A program made the position numbers and the translations under genes. Of a DNA stretch of 64,000 bases, positions 43,914-53,601 are shown in pieces. Source of the DNA: Roseivirga seohaensis (GTDB taxonomy: Bacteria; Bacteroidota; Bacteroidia; Cytophagales; Cyclobacteriaceae). Each line of letters starts with the position of its first letter. Position 1 is the stretch's first letter. The notes below the pieces were generated by a model. The model searched no databases. It saw only the letters and a list, made by a program, of their open reading frames with translations, and had not been told where the DNA came from. The DNA lies in NCBI RefSeq assembly GCF_001592945.1, contig NZ_LRPB01000045.1, positions 169,999 to 233,998 on the forward strand. The letters run 5' to 3'.

Positions 43914-46181
43914 ATGGCATTTGACATAGACATGATTAAAGCTGTTTACGCGAAGTTCCCTTCACGTATTGCAGCGGCTAGAAAAGCGGTAGGGAAACCC
44001 CTAACCCTATCTGAAAAAATTCTTTATTCACACCTTTGGGACGGAGACGCCAACACGGCATTCGAAAGAGGTAAGTCTTATGTAGACTTTGCTCCTGACC
44101 GCGTAGCCATGCAAGACGCTACGGCTCAAATGGCGCTACTTCAGTTTATGCAAGCAGGAAAGCCCACTGCGGCAGTTCCTTCTACCGTTCATTGCGATCA
44201 CCTTATCCTTGCCAAAGAAGGCGCTAAAGATGATTTAAGAAATTCATTGACTGCCTCTGGTGAAGTTTTCAACTTCTTAGAATCAGTTTCTAACAAATAC
44301 GGCATTGGTTTCTGGAAGCCAGGCGCTGGTATTATTCACCAAGTGGTATTAGAAAATTATGCATTCCCTGGTGGAATGATGATTGGTACCGATTCGCACA
44401 CGGTAAACGCTGGCGGATTAGGTATGGTAGCCATTGGTGTAGGTGGTGCTGATGCTGTAGATGTAATGGCAGGTATGCCTTGGGAGCTTAAATTCCCTAA
44501 ACTAATTGGTGTTCACCTTACAGGGAAATTGAATGGCTGGACAGCCCCTAAAGATGTAATCTTGAAAGTAGCTGGTATTCTAACTGTAAAAGGTGGAACT
44601 GGAGCCATTGTAGAATACTTCGGGCCAGGTGCTAAATCAATGTCGGCTACGGGTAAAGGAACCATCTGTAATATGGGTGCCGAAATTGGTGCTACTACTT
44701 CTACTTTTGGTTATGACGAATCTATGGATCGTTACCTAAGAGCAACGGATAGAGCAGATGTAGCAGATTTAGCCAACGAAATCAAAGAACACCTTACTGG
44801 TGATGATGAAGTTTATGCTAATCCACAACAATACTTCGATCAAGTAATCGAAATTAACTTGGACGAGCTTGAGCCGTACATCAACGGACCATTTACGCCA
44901 GATAGAGCTACTCCAGTTTCTAAAATGAAAGAGGAAGCTGAGAAAAACGGCTGGCCAATGGATGTAGAATGGGGATTGATTGGTTCTTGTACCAACTCTT
45001 CTTACGAAGATTTATCTAGAGCTTCTTCTATTGCTCAACAAGCCATAGATAAGAACTTAAAAACGAAATCGGAATTCGGAATTAACCCAGGTTCGGAGCA
45101 AGTACGCTATACAGCCGAAAGAGATGGCCTTTTAGGTATTTTCGAAGACTTAAACGCCACTATCTTTACCAACGCTTGTGGACCATGTATTGGTCAGTGG
45201 GAAAGATCAGGTAATAATACAAGAGTAAACACTATCGTTCACTCATTTAACCGTAACTTCTCTAAAAGAGCAGATGGAAACCCTAACACCCATGCCTTTG
45301 TAACCTCACCAGAAATGGTAGCGGCCATTGCAATTTCGGGTAATTTAGGTTTTAACCCATTAACTGATACCCTAACAAACGAAAAAGGTGAGCAAGTAAA
45401 ATTAGACCCGCCTGTAGGTTCTGAGTTACCAGCCAAAGGTTTTGCAGTAGAAGATAACGGTTACCAAGCACCAGCCGAAAATGGAAGCAGCGTAGAAGTT
45501 ATTGTTAAGCCAGATTCTAAGCGTTTACAATTGCTTGAGCCGTTTGCTCCTTGGGATGGTAAAAATATTACGGGCGCTAAGCTTCTGATCAAAGCATTTG
45601 GTAAGTGTACTACTGACCATATTTCTATGGCAGGTCCATGGTTAAGGTTCAGAGGTCACTTAGATAACATTTCTGACAACTGTTTGATTGGCGCAGTAAA
45701 TGCATACAACCAATCAACCAATTCAGTAAAAAATCAATTGACAGGCGAATATGGTCCAGTACCGGCTACAGCCCGTCAATATAAAGCGGCAGGTGTTCCT
45801 TCTATTGTGGTGGGTGACCATAACTATGGCGAAGGATCTTCTCGTGAGCATGCAGCCATGGAACCAAGACATTTGGGCGTGAAAGCAGTATTGGTAAAAT
45901 CATTTGCCAGAATTCACGAAACCAACTTGAAAAAACAAGGAATGCTAGGTTTAACATTTGCTAACGAAGCAGACTACGACAAAGTACAAGAAGATGACAC
46001 CATCAACTTCTTAGACTTGGTTGACTTCGCTCCTGGCAAGCCATTGATGATTGAGTTTGTACATGCAGACGGCAGCAAAGATGTTATTGCAGCTAACCAC
46101 ACATACAACGAAGCTCAAATTGGCTGGTTTAAAGCGGGTTCTGCCCTTAATCTGATTAAAGAAGAAAGCAAAAAAGGCTAG
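43914..46181 (+). CDS. acn: Aconitate hydratase
   Basis: A 755-residue aconitase of the mitochondrial-like type, which interconverts citrate and isocitrate in the TCA cycle. Seen: [34 protein letters not shown] and [14 protein letters not shown], which together supply the three Cys of the [4Fe-4S] cluster, then the C-terminal swivel domain with [20 protein letters not shown] and [22 protein letters not shown] (Ser and Arg of the active site). Length and order are complete. The gene is alone, with a terminator after it. Confidence 0.96.
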   Translation: MAFDIDMIKAVYAKFPSRIAAARKAVGKPLTLSEKILYSHLWDGDANTAFERGKSYVDFAPDRVAMQDATAQMALLQFMQAGKPTAAVPSTVHCDHLILAKEGAKDDLRNSLTASGEVFNFLESVSNKYGIGFWKPGAGIIHQVVLENYAFPGGMMIGTDSHTVNAGGLGMVAIGVGGADAVDVMAGMPWELKFPKLIGVHLTGKLNGWTAPKDVILKVAGILTVKGGTGAIVEYFGPGAKSMSATGKGTICNMGAEIGATTSTFGYDESMDRYLRATDRADVADLANEIKEHLTGDDEVYANPQQYFDQVIEINLDELEPYINGPFTPDRATPVSKMKEEAEKNGWPMDVEWGLIGSCTNSSYEDLSRASSIAQQAIDKNLKTKSEFGINPGSEQVRYTAERDGLLGIFEDLNATIFTNACGPCIGQWERSGNNTRVNTIVHSFNRNFSKRADGNPNTHAFVTSPEMVAAIAISGNLGFNPLTDTLTNEKGEQVKLDPPVGSELPAKGFAVEDNGYQAPAENGSSVEVIVKPDSKRLQLLEPFAPWDGKNITGAKLLIKAFGKCTTDHISMAGPWLRFRGHLDNISDNCLIGAVNAYNQSTNSVKNQLTGEYGPVPATARQYKAAGVPSIVVGDHNYGEGSSREHAAMEPRHLGVKAVLVKSFARIHETNLKKQGMLGLTFANEADYDKVQEDDTINFLDLVDFAPGKPLMIEFVHADGSKDVIAANHTYNEAQIGWFKAGSALNLIKEESKKG

Positions 46182-46217
46182 TATTTAGTAGCTAGTACTT
46201 AGTATTTAGAAATATTG

Positions 46218-46248
46218 AAAAGCCTGATTCGTGAGAGTCAGGCTTTTT
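46218..46248 (+). terminator. Rho-independent terminator of acn
   Basis: AAAGCCTGA (46218-46226) and TCAGGCTTT (46238-46246) pair exactly, followed by further T. It starts 36 bases after the stop, behind a short run of TAGTATTTAG-like repeats at 46180-46211. Confidence 0.88.
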
Positions 46249-46296
46249 TGTGTTGGTTAAATCAGAAGTTTTGGGGAACTTCCCTCTAATCACTCG

Positions 46297-46598
46297 ACTA
46301 ATCCTCGTTTATAACGAGGATTTAGCAACGAAGCTTACAATATAAACTTCAGGCTTAAAACTGATGTCCTATGTGTTTCTGAAAAAAAACCTTACAGGGT
46401 GACAGAAAAGCAAGCAGAGCCACTGAAAATAAATTAATAGCAGAAGCGTCTAACTAAGTCATGTTACAAACATCATCTCCGAACAGACAGACTCTCACGG
46501 TTTCGTTTTTCAAACATCAACCTCAGAGTGACGGTATGTTGTAGGGTTCCCCACTAATCCTCGTTTATAACGAGGATTTAGCACCGAAGCTTACATTA
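46297..46598 (+). repeat. 303-bp direct repeat, left copy
   Basis: About 95 percent identical to 47466-47768 (some 15 differences, one single-base gap). Each end carries the hairpin with arms AATCCTCGTT and AACGAGGATT: 46300-46322 and 46556-46578. Both hairpins are followed by TTAGCAmCGAAGCTTACA-like sequence, so the repeat is itself a unit edged by two short direct repeats. It contains no plausible gene, only non-coding words such as CCTCAGAGTGACGG. Bases 46599-46754, between the repeat and the orphan gene, show nothing further. Confidence 0.88.
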
Positions 46599-46754
46599 TA
46601 TTTCAGGCTTCTAACGATTTGACTTACACGGTTTTCAATACAGACGAACTCTTTAAATGGAATTGTATAACTAAGATCTCAAGAAGGAAATAAAAAAAAA
46701 TAAAAAGTGAAAAATGTACTATTTTTTGAAAACAAATCCCTTAATTTATTAATC

Positions 46755-47408
46755 ATGAGGTTTACATATTTTATTTTTCTACTCTTTTCAGTAAGTACGG
46801 GACTTTTTTCGCAAGACTGCAAGCAAGGTACACTTAAGGAATCGATTTATGAAAGCATGGAATTAGATTCTGTTTATTTAATAGATATTGACTTTAGAAT
46901 TAAGTATTACGCCAAACTCAGTAAAGAAATACTACCAAAATATAGTATGCTGAAAAGTCAAATCAAGGAACAAATCAAAAACTCTGATTTAGAAAAAATA
47001 GAAGAAATAGCTATTCTCTATGATAACACACGAAAAATAATATTGAACGAGATAAAGGAGAGTCAACGAAGAATTTATCAAGATGTTAACGCCTATAGCA
47101 AACTTAATTCTATACTTATCTTTGAAACCCTAGATCTTTTTCCTGATAGCTATGCCCTACTCACAAATAAAAGCAGGATTGGCAATCAACTAAAGGATCA
47201 AGAATATCAATTAATTCTAAATATATTCTCGAATTACGAACACTTGCTGCAAGAGAATAATGACTGCATAAATAGTTTCTTTAACGAAATGAGTCAATCG
47301 AAGAAGGAGTTAAACATTATTGAAATTTTCCAAAATACCGGCAATAAAACAGAAAGCGAAACTAGGCAAGGCAACCTTATTGATTTACTTATTTGGGCGA
47401 TAAATTAG
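46755..47408 (+). CDS. Orphan secreted protein between direct repeats
   Basis: A 217-residue protein without a recognised family. It has a signal peptide (MRFTYFIFLLFSVSTGLFSQ) directly followed by DCKQG. The mature part is almost entirely helical and rich in Glu, Lys, Ile and Asn, with heptad-like stretches (LEKIEEIAILYDNTRKIILNEIKESQRR), suggesting a helical bundle. It ends abruptly in LIDLLIWAIN. Base composition is clearly more AT-rich than neighbouring aconitase. A GTG at 46707 is in frame upstream, but the ATG at 46755 gives the clean signal peptide. It is the only gene between the two 303-bp repeats, which suggests recent arrival. Confidence 0.65.
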   Translation: MRFTYFIFLLFSVSTGLFSQDCKQGTLKESIYESMELDSVYLIDIDFRIKYYAKLSKEILPKYSMLKSQIKEQIKNSDLEKIEEIAILYDNTRKIILNEIKESQRRIYQDVNAYSKLNSILIFETLDLFPDSYALLTNKSRIGNQLKDQEYQLILNIFSNYEHLLQENNDCINSFFNEMSQSKKELNIIEIFQNTGNKTESETRQGNLIDLLIWAIN

Positions 47409-47465
47409 ATATACTTGCGATTTTTTCGATAATTGAAACTCGGCTAATCCACATTTGTAACACCC

Positions 47466-47768
47466 ACTAATCTTCGGTTGCAACGAGGATTTAGCAACGA
47501 AGCTTACAATATAAACTTCAGGCTTAAAACTGATGTCCTATGTGTTTCTGAAAAAAAACCTTATAGGGTGACAGAAAAGCAAACAGATCCACTTAAAATA
47601 AATTAATAAGCAGAAGCGTCTAACTAAGTCATGTTACAAGCATCATCTCCGAACAGACAGACTCTCACGGTTGAGTTTTTCAAACATCAACCTCAGAGTG
47701 ACGGTATGTTGTAGGGTTCCCTACGAATCCTCGTTTATAACGAGGATTTAGCACCAAAGCTTACATTA
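47466..47768 (+). repeat. 303-bp direct repeat, right copy
   Basis: Partner of 46297-46598. Its left hairpin (47469-47491, AATCTTCGGTTGC then AACGAGGATT) carries four changes relative to the left copy, its right one (47726-47748) is intact. It fills almost all of the 388-base gap between the orphan gene and the TspO-like gene. Confidence 0.88.
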
Positions 47769-47796
47769 AACTTTAAACCTTAAACTGTTTATCAAA

Positions 47797-48591
47797 TTAA
47801 CCTTCACTGCTTACCATTTTCTTAAATGGATTGGTTTTACGGTTTTTATAGCCATGAACACTTACTGCAATTAACAAGATAACCACCCAGAAAACGGATG
47901 TCCATTGCAATAATGGTATTTCATTCCAATGTCTGACGGCAATGGCGGTAATAGCCCATACGCCCACCAAAGCAAACTCACGCATATTTCTGGTGTAAAT
48001 CATAAAAACATTTAGAAGCCCAGCAATACTGATCATTATCACTGTCCATTGCTCGGCAGAAAAAAACACTTCCCATTCTATCTTACCCAAATAGGCCGAA
48101 ATATTGGCGATGGTTGCTACGGCTATCCAGCCACTATAAGCACAAATCGGCCACCAAACCGTTGCTATTACCTTTAAAGGTGCATCCCATCGTTCCATGT
48201 TCAACCTTAGAATAATCTGAATTAGCGAAAACAGAATTACAAGCATTACGATTACGCTGATCCCCGTTTGTTCATACAACCAAAACCACAACCAAGCAGC
48301 GTTACCAACATTCGCAATAATTAACCAAGGTCCTATTTGAAGAATACTTTCACTGTGACCCGCATTTGAAAAGGCCAATTGGACTTGATTTACTCCTAAT
48401 ACAATCAAACCAATGAAAATGAAACCCCAAATAGAAAACGCATAGCCTGCCGGAGTAAAAAGATTGAAGTACTCACTACTTAGTTCACCAACGGTTTTAC
48501 CATTTATGCCTCCGGTATTACTCCAATAATTCCAAAAAATTACCGCAAGTATTACCAGCAGGTTGAGTACAGCATATAGTTTTTTCATCAC
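47797..48591 (-). CDS. TspO/tryptophan-rich sensory-like membrane protein
   Basis: A 264-residue membrane protein with about seven or eight hydrophobic helices and many Trp. The segment LFTPAGYAFSIWGFIFIGL resembles the TPAG-x-FxIWG motif of TspO-related proteins, and IGPWLIIANVGNAAWLWFW, WWPICAYSGWIAVATIANIS and MREFALVGVWAITAIAVRHWNE follow. TspO itself has five helices, so this is the longer, related kind often labelled tryptophan-rich sensory protein. Ligand (tetrapyrroles or others) is unproven. Transcribed away from the gene at 48899. Confidence 0.72.
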   Translation of the reverse strand: MMKKLYAVLNLLVILAVIFWNYWSNTGGINGKTVGELSSEYFNLFTPAGYAFSIWGFIFIGLIVLGVNQVQLAFSNAGHSESILQIGPWLIIANVGNAAWLWFWLYEQTGISVIVMLVILFSLIQIILRLNMERWDAPLKVIATVWWPICAYSGWIAVATIANISAYLGKIEWEVFFSAEQWTVIMISIAGLLNVFMIYTRNMREFALVGVWAITAIAVRHWNEIPLLQWTSVFWVVILLIAVSVHGYKNRKTNPFKKMVSSEG

Positions 48592-48898
48592 AAGTATTTA
48601 TCAGTTGTATCGGGTTAACACATAATATGGCGCTTGTGTTTAAAGCGATAATAAACTTGATGACTTGCCCTTATATTGTTCTGGTTGTTTCAGCTTTGGT
48701 CATACCGTGAGTGGCGGTTTTGTCTATGCTTTTTCTTTTTATTCTAAGTAGAAGAATAAAGACAGAAACAGCTCAATAGGCTTCTCGATTTTTAAATAAT
48801 TATAATCAATATGCTTTGATTATAATTTTCTAGCACTGATATTCAAAACGCAATCATTGATCTGCTCATTACTTGAGTATTTAAACTATAAAACGAAT
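48592..48898. other. Non-coding spacer between divergent genes
   Basis: No gene is seen. A small inverted repeat, TTTATTCT and AGAATAAA, lies at 48738-48760, and the decamer AGTGGCGGTT at 48710-48719 also occurs at 7811-7820 after the DMP19-MORN unit. Promoters for both flanking genes must lie here. Confidence 0.45.
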
Positions 48899-49567
48899 AT
48901 GAAATTCTCGCTTTCCCTACTCCTTTTAATCATTTCGATTTCCGCAACCGCTCAAACTTGGGCTGTAACTCAAAAGGGCGATACCATATACATTTATGAC
49001 GATGGAACATGGAGCTTTGACAGGGACGACAGACCTCAAGAAACAGGTATTCTAGATTATCTCAAAACATCGTTTAAATATGATACTCTTTCAACCCCTT
49101 ATTCTGTTTCACCAAATGCTAAGAAAAACATAGCGAGCAAATACGGTTTTTTTGAAGTGTTTTACGATGAAAATGTTTGGAGAAGAGTGCCACCTGCCCA
49201 GCTTAATGATGAAGCAGAATTCGCTTTTATGGGAAAAGACAATGACATTTATGTAGCTATTTTATCTGAAGAGATAGAAATTGGACTTGATAATATTTAT
49301 AAGATTGCCAAAAACAATATTGAAGAAAACCTAAATACAGAGGTGGACATTCTTAAATCTGAAATAAGAAACGTAAATGGTTCTGATTTAATACGAGGAG
49401 TAATGAGCTTCGATTTGAACGGATTAGACTTAGTTTTTGATTCTTATTACTACTCTGATGAAAGAGGAACCGTTCAGTTTACTACATGGACAGCCACCAA
49501 TTTGCACGAAAAGTATGAAACCAAAATTCTCGAGTTATTAAATGGAATTGTAATTAAGAAGAAATAG
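48899..49567 (+). CDS. Exported protein of unknown function
   Basis: A 222-residue protein starting at the ATG at 48899 with a signal peptide (LSLLLLIISISATAQ). The first mature segment, KGDTIYIYDDGTWSF, is a short motif seen at the front of many Bacteroidota exported proteins. The rest alternates strands and helices: FEVFYDENVWRRVP, AEFAFMGKDNDIYVAILSEE and a final FTTWTATNLHEKYETKILELLNGI. The second half looks like a substrate-free alpha/beta domain of the type found in small periplasmic proteins that measure or bind; no firm family. It is convergent with menC. Confidence 0.65.
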   Translation: MKFSLSLLLLIISISATAQTWAVTQKGDTIYIYDDGTWSFDRDDRPQETGILDYLKTSFKYDTLSTPYSVSPNAKKNIASKYGFFEVFYDENVWRRVPPAQLNDEAEFAFMGKDNDIYVAILSEEIEIGLDNIYKIAKNNIEENLNTEVDILKSEIRNVNGSDLIRGVMSFDLNGLDLVFDSYYYSDERGTVQFTTWTATNLHEKYETKILELLNGIVIKKK

Positions 49568-49576
49568 AGTCGCTTT

Positions 49577-50665
49577 TTAGATTTCTTTGGGGAAATCTCC
49601 CCAACCCTTTACCTTATTATAAAGCAGCTCGCCTTTTCTGATTTCTAAGGGAGAATCTATGTTATTATGATAGAGTTGGCCTGTACCTAAACCTTGTGGT
49701 AAGGTGGGTTGGTACTGAGCAGTAAATTGCGCAATGGCATTTAAGCCAATATTCGCTTCAAGCATAGAGGTCATCCACCAGCCAATATTGAGGCTTTCAG
49801 CTATTTCAATCCATTCTTGGCAGGAAAGAATACCACCCAATAAAGCGGGTTTTAAAATGATAAACTGTGGTTGAATGCGTTCTAAAAGTGCCTTTTTATC
49901 TTCTTTAGTACTTACACCAATAAGCTCTTCATCTAAAGCAATAGCCAAAGGACTTTCCTCACAAAGCCTTTTCATGAGTTCATATTGATGAGGCTTTACG
50001 GGTTGTTCTATTGAATGGATTTCCAAAGCAGCCAATTCCTCCAACTTATGCATCGCATCAGCCTCGGTGAAAGCACCATTGGCATCTACTCTTAATGTTA
50101 TGTCATTGACGGAATACTGTTCTCTAATACCTTCCAATAAAGCCAATTCAGTAGCAAAGTCGATCGCTCCTATTTTTAATTTGATGGTATTGTACCCTTC
50201 CTTCAGCTTTTCATCAATTTGCCTTTGCATAAAGGACTTCTCTCCCATCCAAATCAAACCATTGATTGGAATTCGGGCTTTGCCTTGCGTAAATGGAGTA
50301 TCAAAAATTATTCGTTTGCCTCCGTTATGTAGATCGAGCAACGCAGTTTCTAAGCCAAAGCGAATGGAAGGTTTTTCAGTTGGTGTATTGGCGGAAATGA
50401 ACTCAAGCAACTCGTCAGTTTCTTCTGGAAAGTCTAATGCAGTAAGGGTATTCAACAAAGTTTGAAGTTCGGTTTCGTAGTTAGGGCTATAGTCTATGCT
50501 CAAACCTTTAAGCGGACTGGCTTCTCCCCAACCAACGCAGTCAGGATTTTCCTTTTCCCAAACCTTGATAAACCAAGTTTCCTTTTCCGTAAATGATCCC
50601 CGGCTGGTGCCAGCTTCGAAACGAAATTTTAAGAGGTGCGGAATAACTTCGAACTGTAAACGCAT
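49577..50665 (-). CDS. menC: O-succinylbenzoate synthase MenC
   Basis: A 362-residue enolase-superfamily enzyme that dehydrates SHCHC to O-succinylbenzoate. Seen: the N-terminal capping domain with WGEASPLKGLS, then the barrel with TIKLKIG (catalytic Lys of the KxK pair), LRVDANGAF (first metal Asp), SIEQPV (second ligand Glu), LDEELIG (third) and IILKPALLGG with the second catalytic Lys. Its product goes to MenE, whose gene is at 31655-32728. Here it is the last gene of a tight five-gene operon; its ATG shares one base with the ribE stop. Confidence 0.93.
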   Translation of the reverse strand: MRLQFEVIPHLLKFRFEAGTSRGSFTEKETWFIKVWEKENPDCVGWGEASPLKGLSIDYSPNYETELQTLLNTLTALDFPEETDELLEFISANTPTEKPSIRFGLETALLDLHNGGKRIIFDTPFTQGKARIPINGLIWMGEKSFMQRQIDEKLKEGYNTIKLKIGAIDFATELALLEGIREQYSVNDITLRVDANGAFTEADAMHKLEELAALEIHSIEQPVKPHQYELMKRLCEESPLAIALDEELIGVSTKEDKKALLERIQPQFIILKPALLGGILSCQEWIEIAESLNIGWWMTSMLEANIGLNAIAQFTAQYQPTLPQGLGTGQLYHNNIDSPLEIRKGELLYNKVKGWGDFPKEI

Positions 50666-51249
50666 TACTTTCCTAATAAGCGCTTGACGTACTTTCCTAT
50701 AATATCGAACTCAAGGTTTACCTTGTCACCCGCCTTCAATTGGTGGAAACAAGTATGCTCGTAGGTATATGGAATAATGGCTACTCTAAAACTTCCTTCT
50801 TCAGAATTGAAACAGGTCAAACTTGTGCCATTCACACAGATAGAGCCTTTTTCTACGGTAACATTCCCTAAACTAGAGTCATATTCAAAGTCGAAAAGCC
50901 AACTTCCATCCTGTTCCTGCACTTGGGTAACTGTACCGATTTGATCCACATGACCTTGCACCACATGCCCATCAAAACGGCCATTAGCTACCATACAGCG
51001 CTCTAAATTGACTACAGTTCCTGTTTGCCAGCTGGCCAAGTTTGTCTTTTGAAGTGTTTCATCAATGGCGGTTACCACATGAATACCGTCCTTCACTTCT
51101 ACTACGGTAAGGCAAACACCATTGTGCGCTACACTTTGGTCTATTTTTAGCTCAGCACTCAAGTTACTTCTCACAGAAAAGTGAACGTTCCTACCTTCTC
51201 TTTCTACTTTCGTAATCTCGCCTGTGGTTTCTATAATCCCTGTAAACAT
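50665..51249 (-). CDS. ribE: Riboflavin synthase, alpha subunit
   Basis: A 194-residue enzyme made of two lumazine-binding barrels that dismutates 6,7-dimethyl-8-ribityllumazine to riboflavin. It begins with the invariant MFTGIIE, has VCLTVVEV and FDGHVVQGHVDQIGTV (second domain start) and the closing NLEFDIIGKYVKRL. Length is as usual. Coupled to menC by an overlapping stop/start and preceded by plsC at 13 bases. Confidence 0.94.
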   Translation of the reverse strand: MFTGIIETTGEITKVEREGRNVHFSVRSNLSAELKIDQSVAHNGVCLTVVEVKDGIHVVTAIDETLQKTNLASWQTGTVVNLERCMVANGRFDGHVVQGHVDQIGTVTQVQEQDGSWLFDFEYDSSLGNVTVEKGSICVNGTSLTCFNSEEGSFRVAIIPYTYEHTCFHQLKAGDKVNLEFDIIGKYVKRLLGK

Positions 51250-51262
51250 TGCTTCCCCTATT

Positions 51263-51826
51263 CTATTTTACACCTAGCTCTGGATATTTACCTGTTTTGG
51301 TACGGTAAAATGCCTTCATTTTTTCAATATCTTCTTCTACATTTCCCGAAGGATAAATGGTTGGGCCAATGCCTGCTATTTTATGCTTGTAATCTAAAAA
51401 TCCCAACACAATGGGCACCCCTCCTTTAATCGCAGTATAGTAAAAACCGGTTCTCCATTCGGGAACATATTTTCTGGTTCCTTCTGGTGTTACCATAACC
51501 GCCAGTTCTTCTCGGCTTTGAAACAAACCAGCCATAGCGTCTACTGTGCTCTGGCGTTTTTCTCCGGGTTTCTTGGGTGATCGATCAATTGGAATTGCCC
51601 CCATACTCTTCAGCATCCAACCCAAGGGACCTACCATAAATTCCTTTTTGATAGTGTAATTCAATGGTACTTCTAACAAATAGAAAGCAGCCCTAGCATA
51701 TACAAAATCCCAATTGCTAGTATGAGGTGCTGCCGTAATTACCACCTTCTTTACTCCTTCAGGAAATTTTCCTTCAAGCTTCCAGTCCGTAATCCAAAAC
51801 AAAAACCTAGACAATAATTTCATCAT
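51263..51826 (-). CDS. PlsC-like 1-acylglycerophosphate acyltransferase
   Basis: A 187-residue acyltransferase. The catalytic block APHTSNWDF contains the HxxxxD motif; the substrate-binding block is MVTPEGTRKY; GGVPIVLGFLDY is the usual block IV. No long N-terminal transmembrane helix apart from a short hydrophobic start (LLSRFLFWI). It acylates a lysophospholipid. Its start overlaps the patatin gene end by four bases (ATGA), which, with the patatin phospholipase, suggests paired removal and replacement of acyl chains. Confidence 0.86.
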   Translation of the reverse strand: MMKLLSRFLFWITDWKLEGKFPEGVKKVVITAAPHTSNWDFVYARAAFYLLEVPLNYTIKKEFMVGPLGWMLKSMGAIPIDRSPKKPGEKRQSTVDAMAGLFQSREELAVMVTPEGTRKYVPEWRTGFYYTAIKGGVPIVLGFLDYKHKIAGIGPTIYPSGNVEEDIEKMKAFYRTKTGKYPELGVK

Positions 51827-52632
51827 GAGGCAGTAGTTGAAGTTTGTGTTTTGGCTTTGGTTAAGAGTTTAATTACAGCAGGGTCGTCTTGATGAGTATC
51901 AAAGTAATGATGAGCCGATTCGTAACCAATTTTATAAATCTCGTGAGCTTTCTTCATGTCGAAAGTAGAGTATTTTCTTAATGAAGTGGGTTCAATTAGA
52001 ATATCACAATGCTCTTTGCTAGCCGACACATTGGCGTTTATACCTACCATTGAAATTCTTTCAATCATACGCTTTGGCCCTCCCAATTCATTTTCGCGAA
52101 TGACTGGCGCTACGCTCACTCCAATCACGATATCACAAGTGGAACGTAGAACCTCAGCAGGCAAATTATTTACAATTCCTCCATCTACATAGGCTTCATC
52201 ACCAATTCTTACCGGATCGAAAATAAAGGGAATACAGCTCGATGCCATCATGGCTTTTACCAAAGGGCCTGTTGAAAACACATGTTTTCTTCCTTCATTT
52301 AAGTTTGTAGCAATAATTTGTAAAGGAATTTGAGCATTATCGAAGGTATCTTCTTTAAAGAATTTCTTAAAAACATCTTCACTTTTGCTCATGTTAATCA
52401 GGCCAGAAAGACTAAAAGCAGGCCAGATAATTTTAAAAAGATTAGTTTTAGAAATCAATTCCAAAGCCTCTGTAGGCTTATAACCATGGGCATAAAAAGC
52501 GCCAGCAATAGAGCCCGCACTGGTACCTGAAACTGCATTAATCTCTATACCAAGTTCATCTAAAGCCTGTAAAACACCAAAGTGGGCAAATCCTCGAGCA
52601 CCTCCGCCCGATAAAGCTATTCCTGTTTTCAT
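51823..52632 (-). CDS. Patatin-like phospholipase
   Basis: A 269-residue cytosolic lipid hydrolase of the RssA type. The oxyanion loop SGGGARGFAHFGVL lies at 8-21, the nucleophile elbow VSGTSAGS carries the catalytic Ser, and the Asp of the dyad is in YVDGGIVNNLP. Length matches short bacterial patatins. It probably releases fatty acids from phospholipids. The plsC gene follows with overlap and the MBL gene precedes it by one base. Confidence 0.88.
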   Translation of the reverse strand: MKTGIALSGGGARGFAHFGVLQALDELGIEINAVSGTSAGSIAGAFYAHGYKPTEALELISKTNLFKIIWPAFSLSGLINMSKSEDVFKKFFKEDTFDNAQIPLQIIATNLNEGRKHVFSTGPLVKAMMASSCIPFIFDPVRIGDEAYVDGGIVNNLPAEVLRSTCDIVIGVSVAPVIRENELGGPKRMIERISMVGINANVSASKEHCDILIEPTSLRKYSTFDMKKAHEIYKIGYESAHHYFDTHQDDPAVIKLLTKAKTQTSTTAS

Positions 52633-52633
52633 T

Positions 52634-53482
52634 TTATAATACTTCTGACAATGGAAAAGTGCGATCTAATCTTACTCCTTTTTCCGTGTTTTTGACAGTA
52701 CAACACTCGTTCACTGAATCGTGTTCAAGAAAAAGGATGTATTCGTTATCTGCCGCTTCTTTCAAGAATTTTTCCTTTTCTGAAAGGGTGAGCAACGGAC
52801 GCGTATCATAACCCATAACATAAGGTAATGGAATATGACCAGTAGAGGGTAGCAAATCAGCCATAAAAACAATGGTTTTGTCCTTATACTTGATTTTAGG
52901 AATCATCTGCTTGTCGGTATGGCCATCAGCAAAGAAAATATCGAACTGAGAAAAGGGAGATTTTCCATCCAAAGGAACTTGATTCAAATGTCCGCTTTCT
53001 TGAATGGGCAAAATGTTTTCTTTTAGAAACGAAGCCTTTTCACGTGCATTCGGTTCGGTAGCCCATTTCCAATGATCGGCATTGCTCCAATATTTTGCGT
53101 TGGGGAAATGTAGTTGAAGTTTATCTTTATTATCTCCCACGTAATCAACTCCGCCTCCGCAATGATCGAAGTGCAAATGGGTTTGAAACATGTCTGTCAC
53201 ATCATTGGGTGAAAACCCAGCTTTCTTTAATGAGCTGTCTAAACTGGCATCTCCGTGTAAATAATAATGACTGAAGAACTTTGCGTCTTGTTTGTTGCCA
53301 ATACCATTGTCAATTAAAATCAATTGATTTCCATCTTCAATTAAAAGGCAACGCATGGCCCAAGTGCACATATTATTTTCGTCTGCTTCGTTGGTTCTTG
53401 TCCAAAGCGATTTGGGCACAACACCAAACATGGCACCACCGTCAAGTTTAAAAAAGCCTGTATCTATAACGTGTAATTTCAT
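52634..53482 (-). CDS. Metallo-beta-lactamase fold hydrolase
   Basis: A 282-residue zinc hydrolase. The metal motif HLHFDHCGG holds HxHxDH; further ligands are the His in FADGHTDKQM and Asp in FMADLLPSTGHIP. It resembles quorum-quenching lactonases and related MBL enzymes in that the first strand carries ILIDNGIG; the substrate is unknown. First gene of the operon with patatin, plsC, ribE and menC. The ATG at 53482 is preferred over 53488. Confidence 0.86.
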   Translation of the reverse strand: MKLHVIDTGFFKLDGGAMFGVVPKSLWTRTNEADENNMCTWAMRCLLIEDGNQLILIDNGIGNKQDAKFFSHYYLHGDASLDSSLKKAGFSPNDVTDMFQTHLHFDHCGGGVDYVGDNKDKLQLHFPNAKYWSNADHWKWATEPNAREKASFLKENILPIQESGHLNQVPLDGKSPFSQFDIFFADGHTDKQMIPKIKYKDKTIVFMADLLPSTGHIPLPYVMGYDTRPLLTLSEKEKFLKEAADNEYILFLEHDSVNECCTVKNTEKGVRLDRTFPLSEVL

Positions 53483-53601
53483 AAGCAATGGATTTCAATA
53501 CATTCAGATTATTCCTGAATTCGTGATTTACTGCAAGGTCGCTTAATTCAAATATTTGCCCAAATGGAATTATGAATTTAAGGTCGCTCCGCTGGAGCTG
53601 A

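Noticed and set aside
46297..47768. Composite transposon
   Set aside because: No transposase gene or IS-type terminal inverted repeats are present; the flanking copies are in direct orientation and non-coding.
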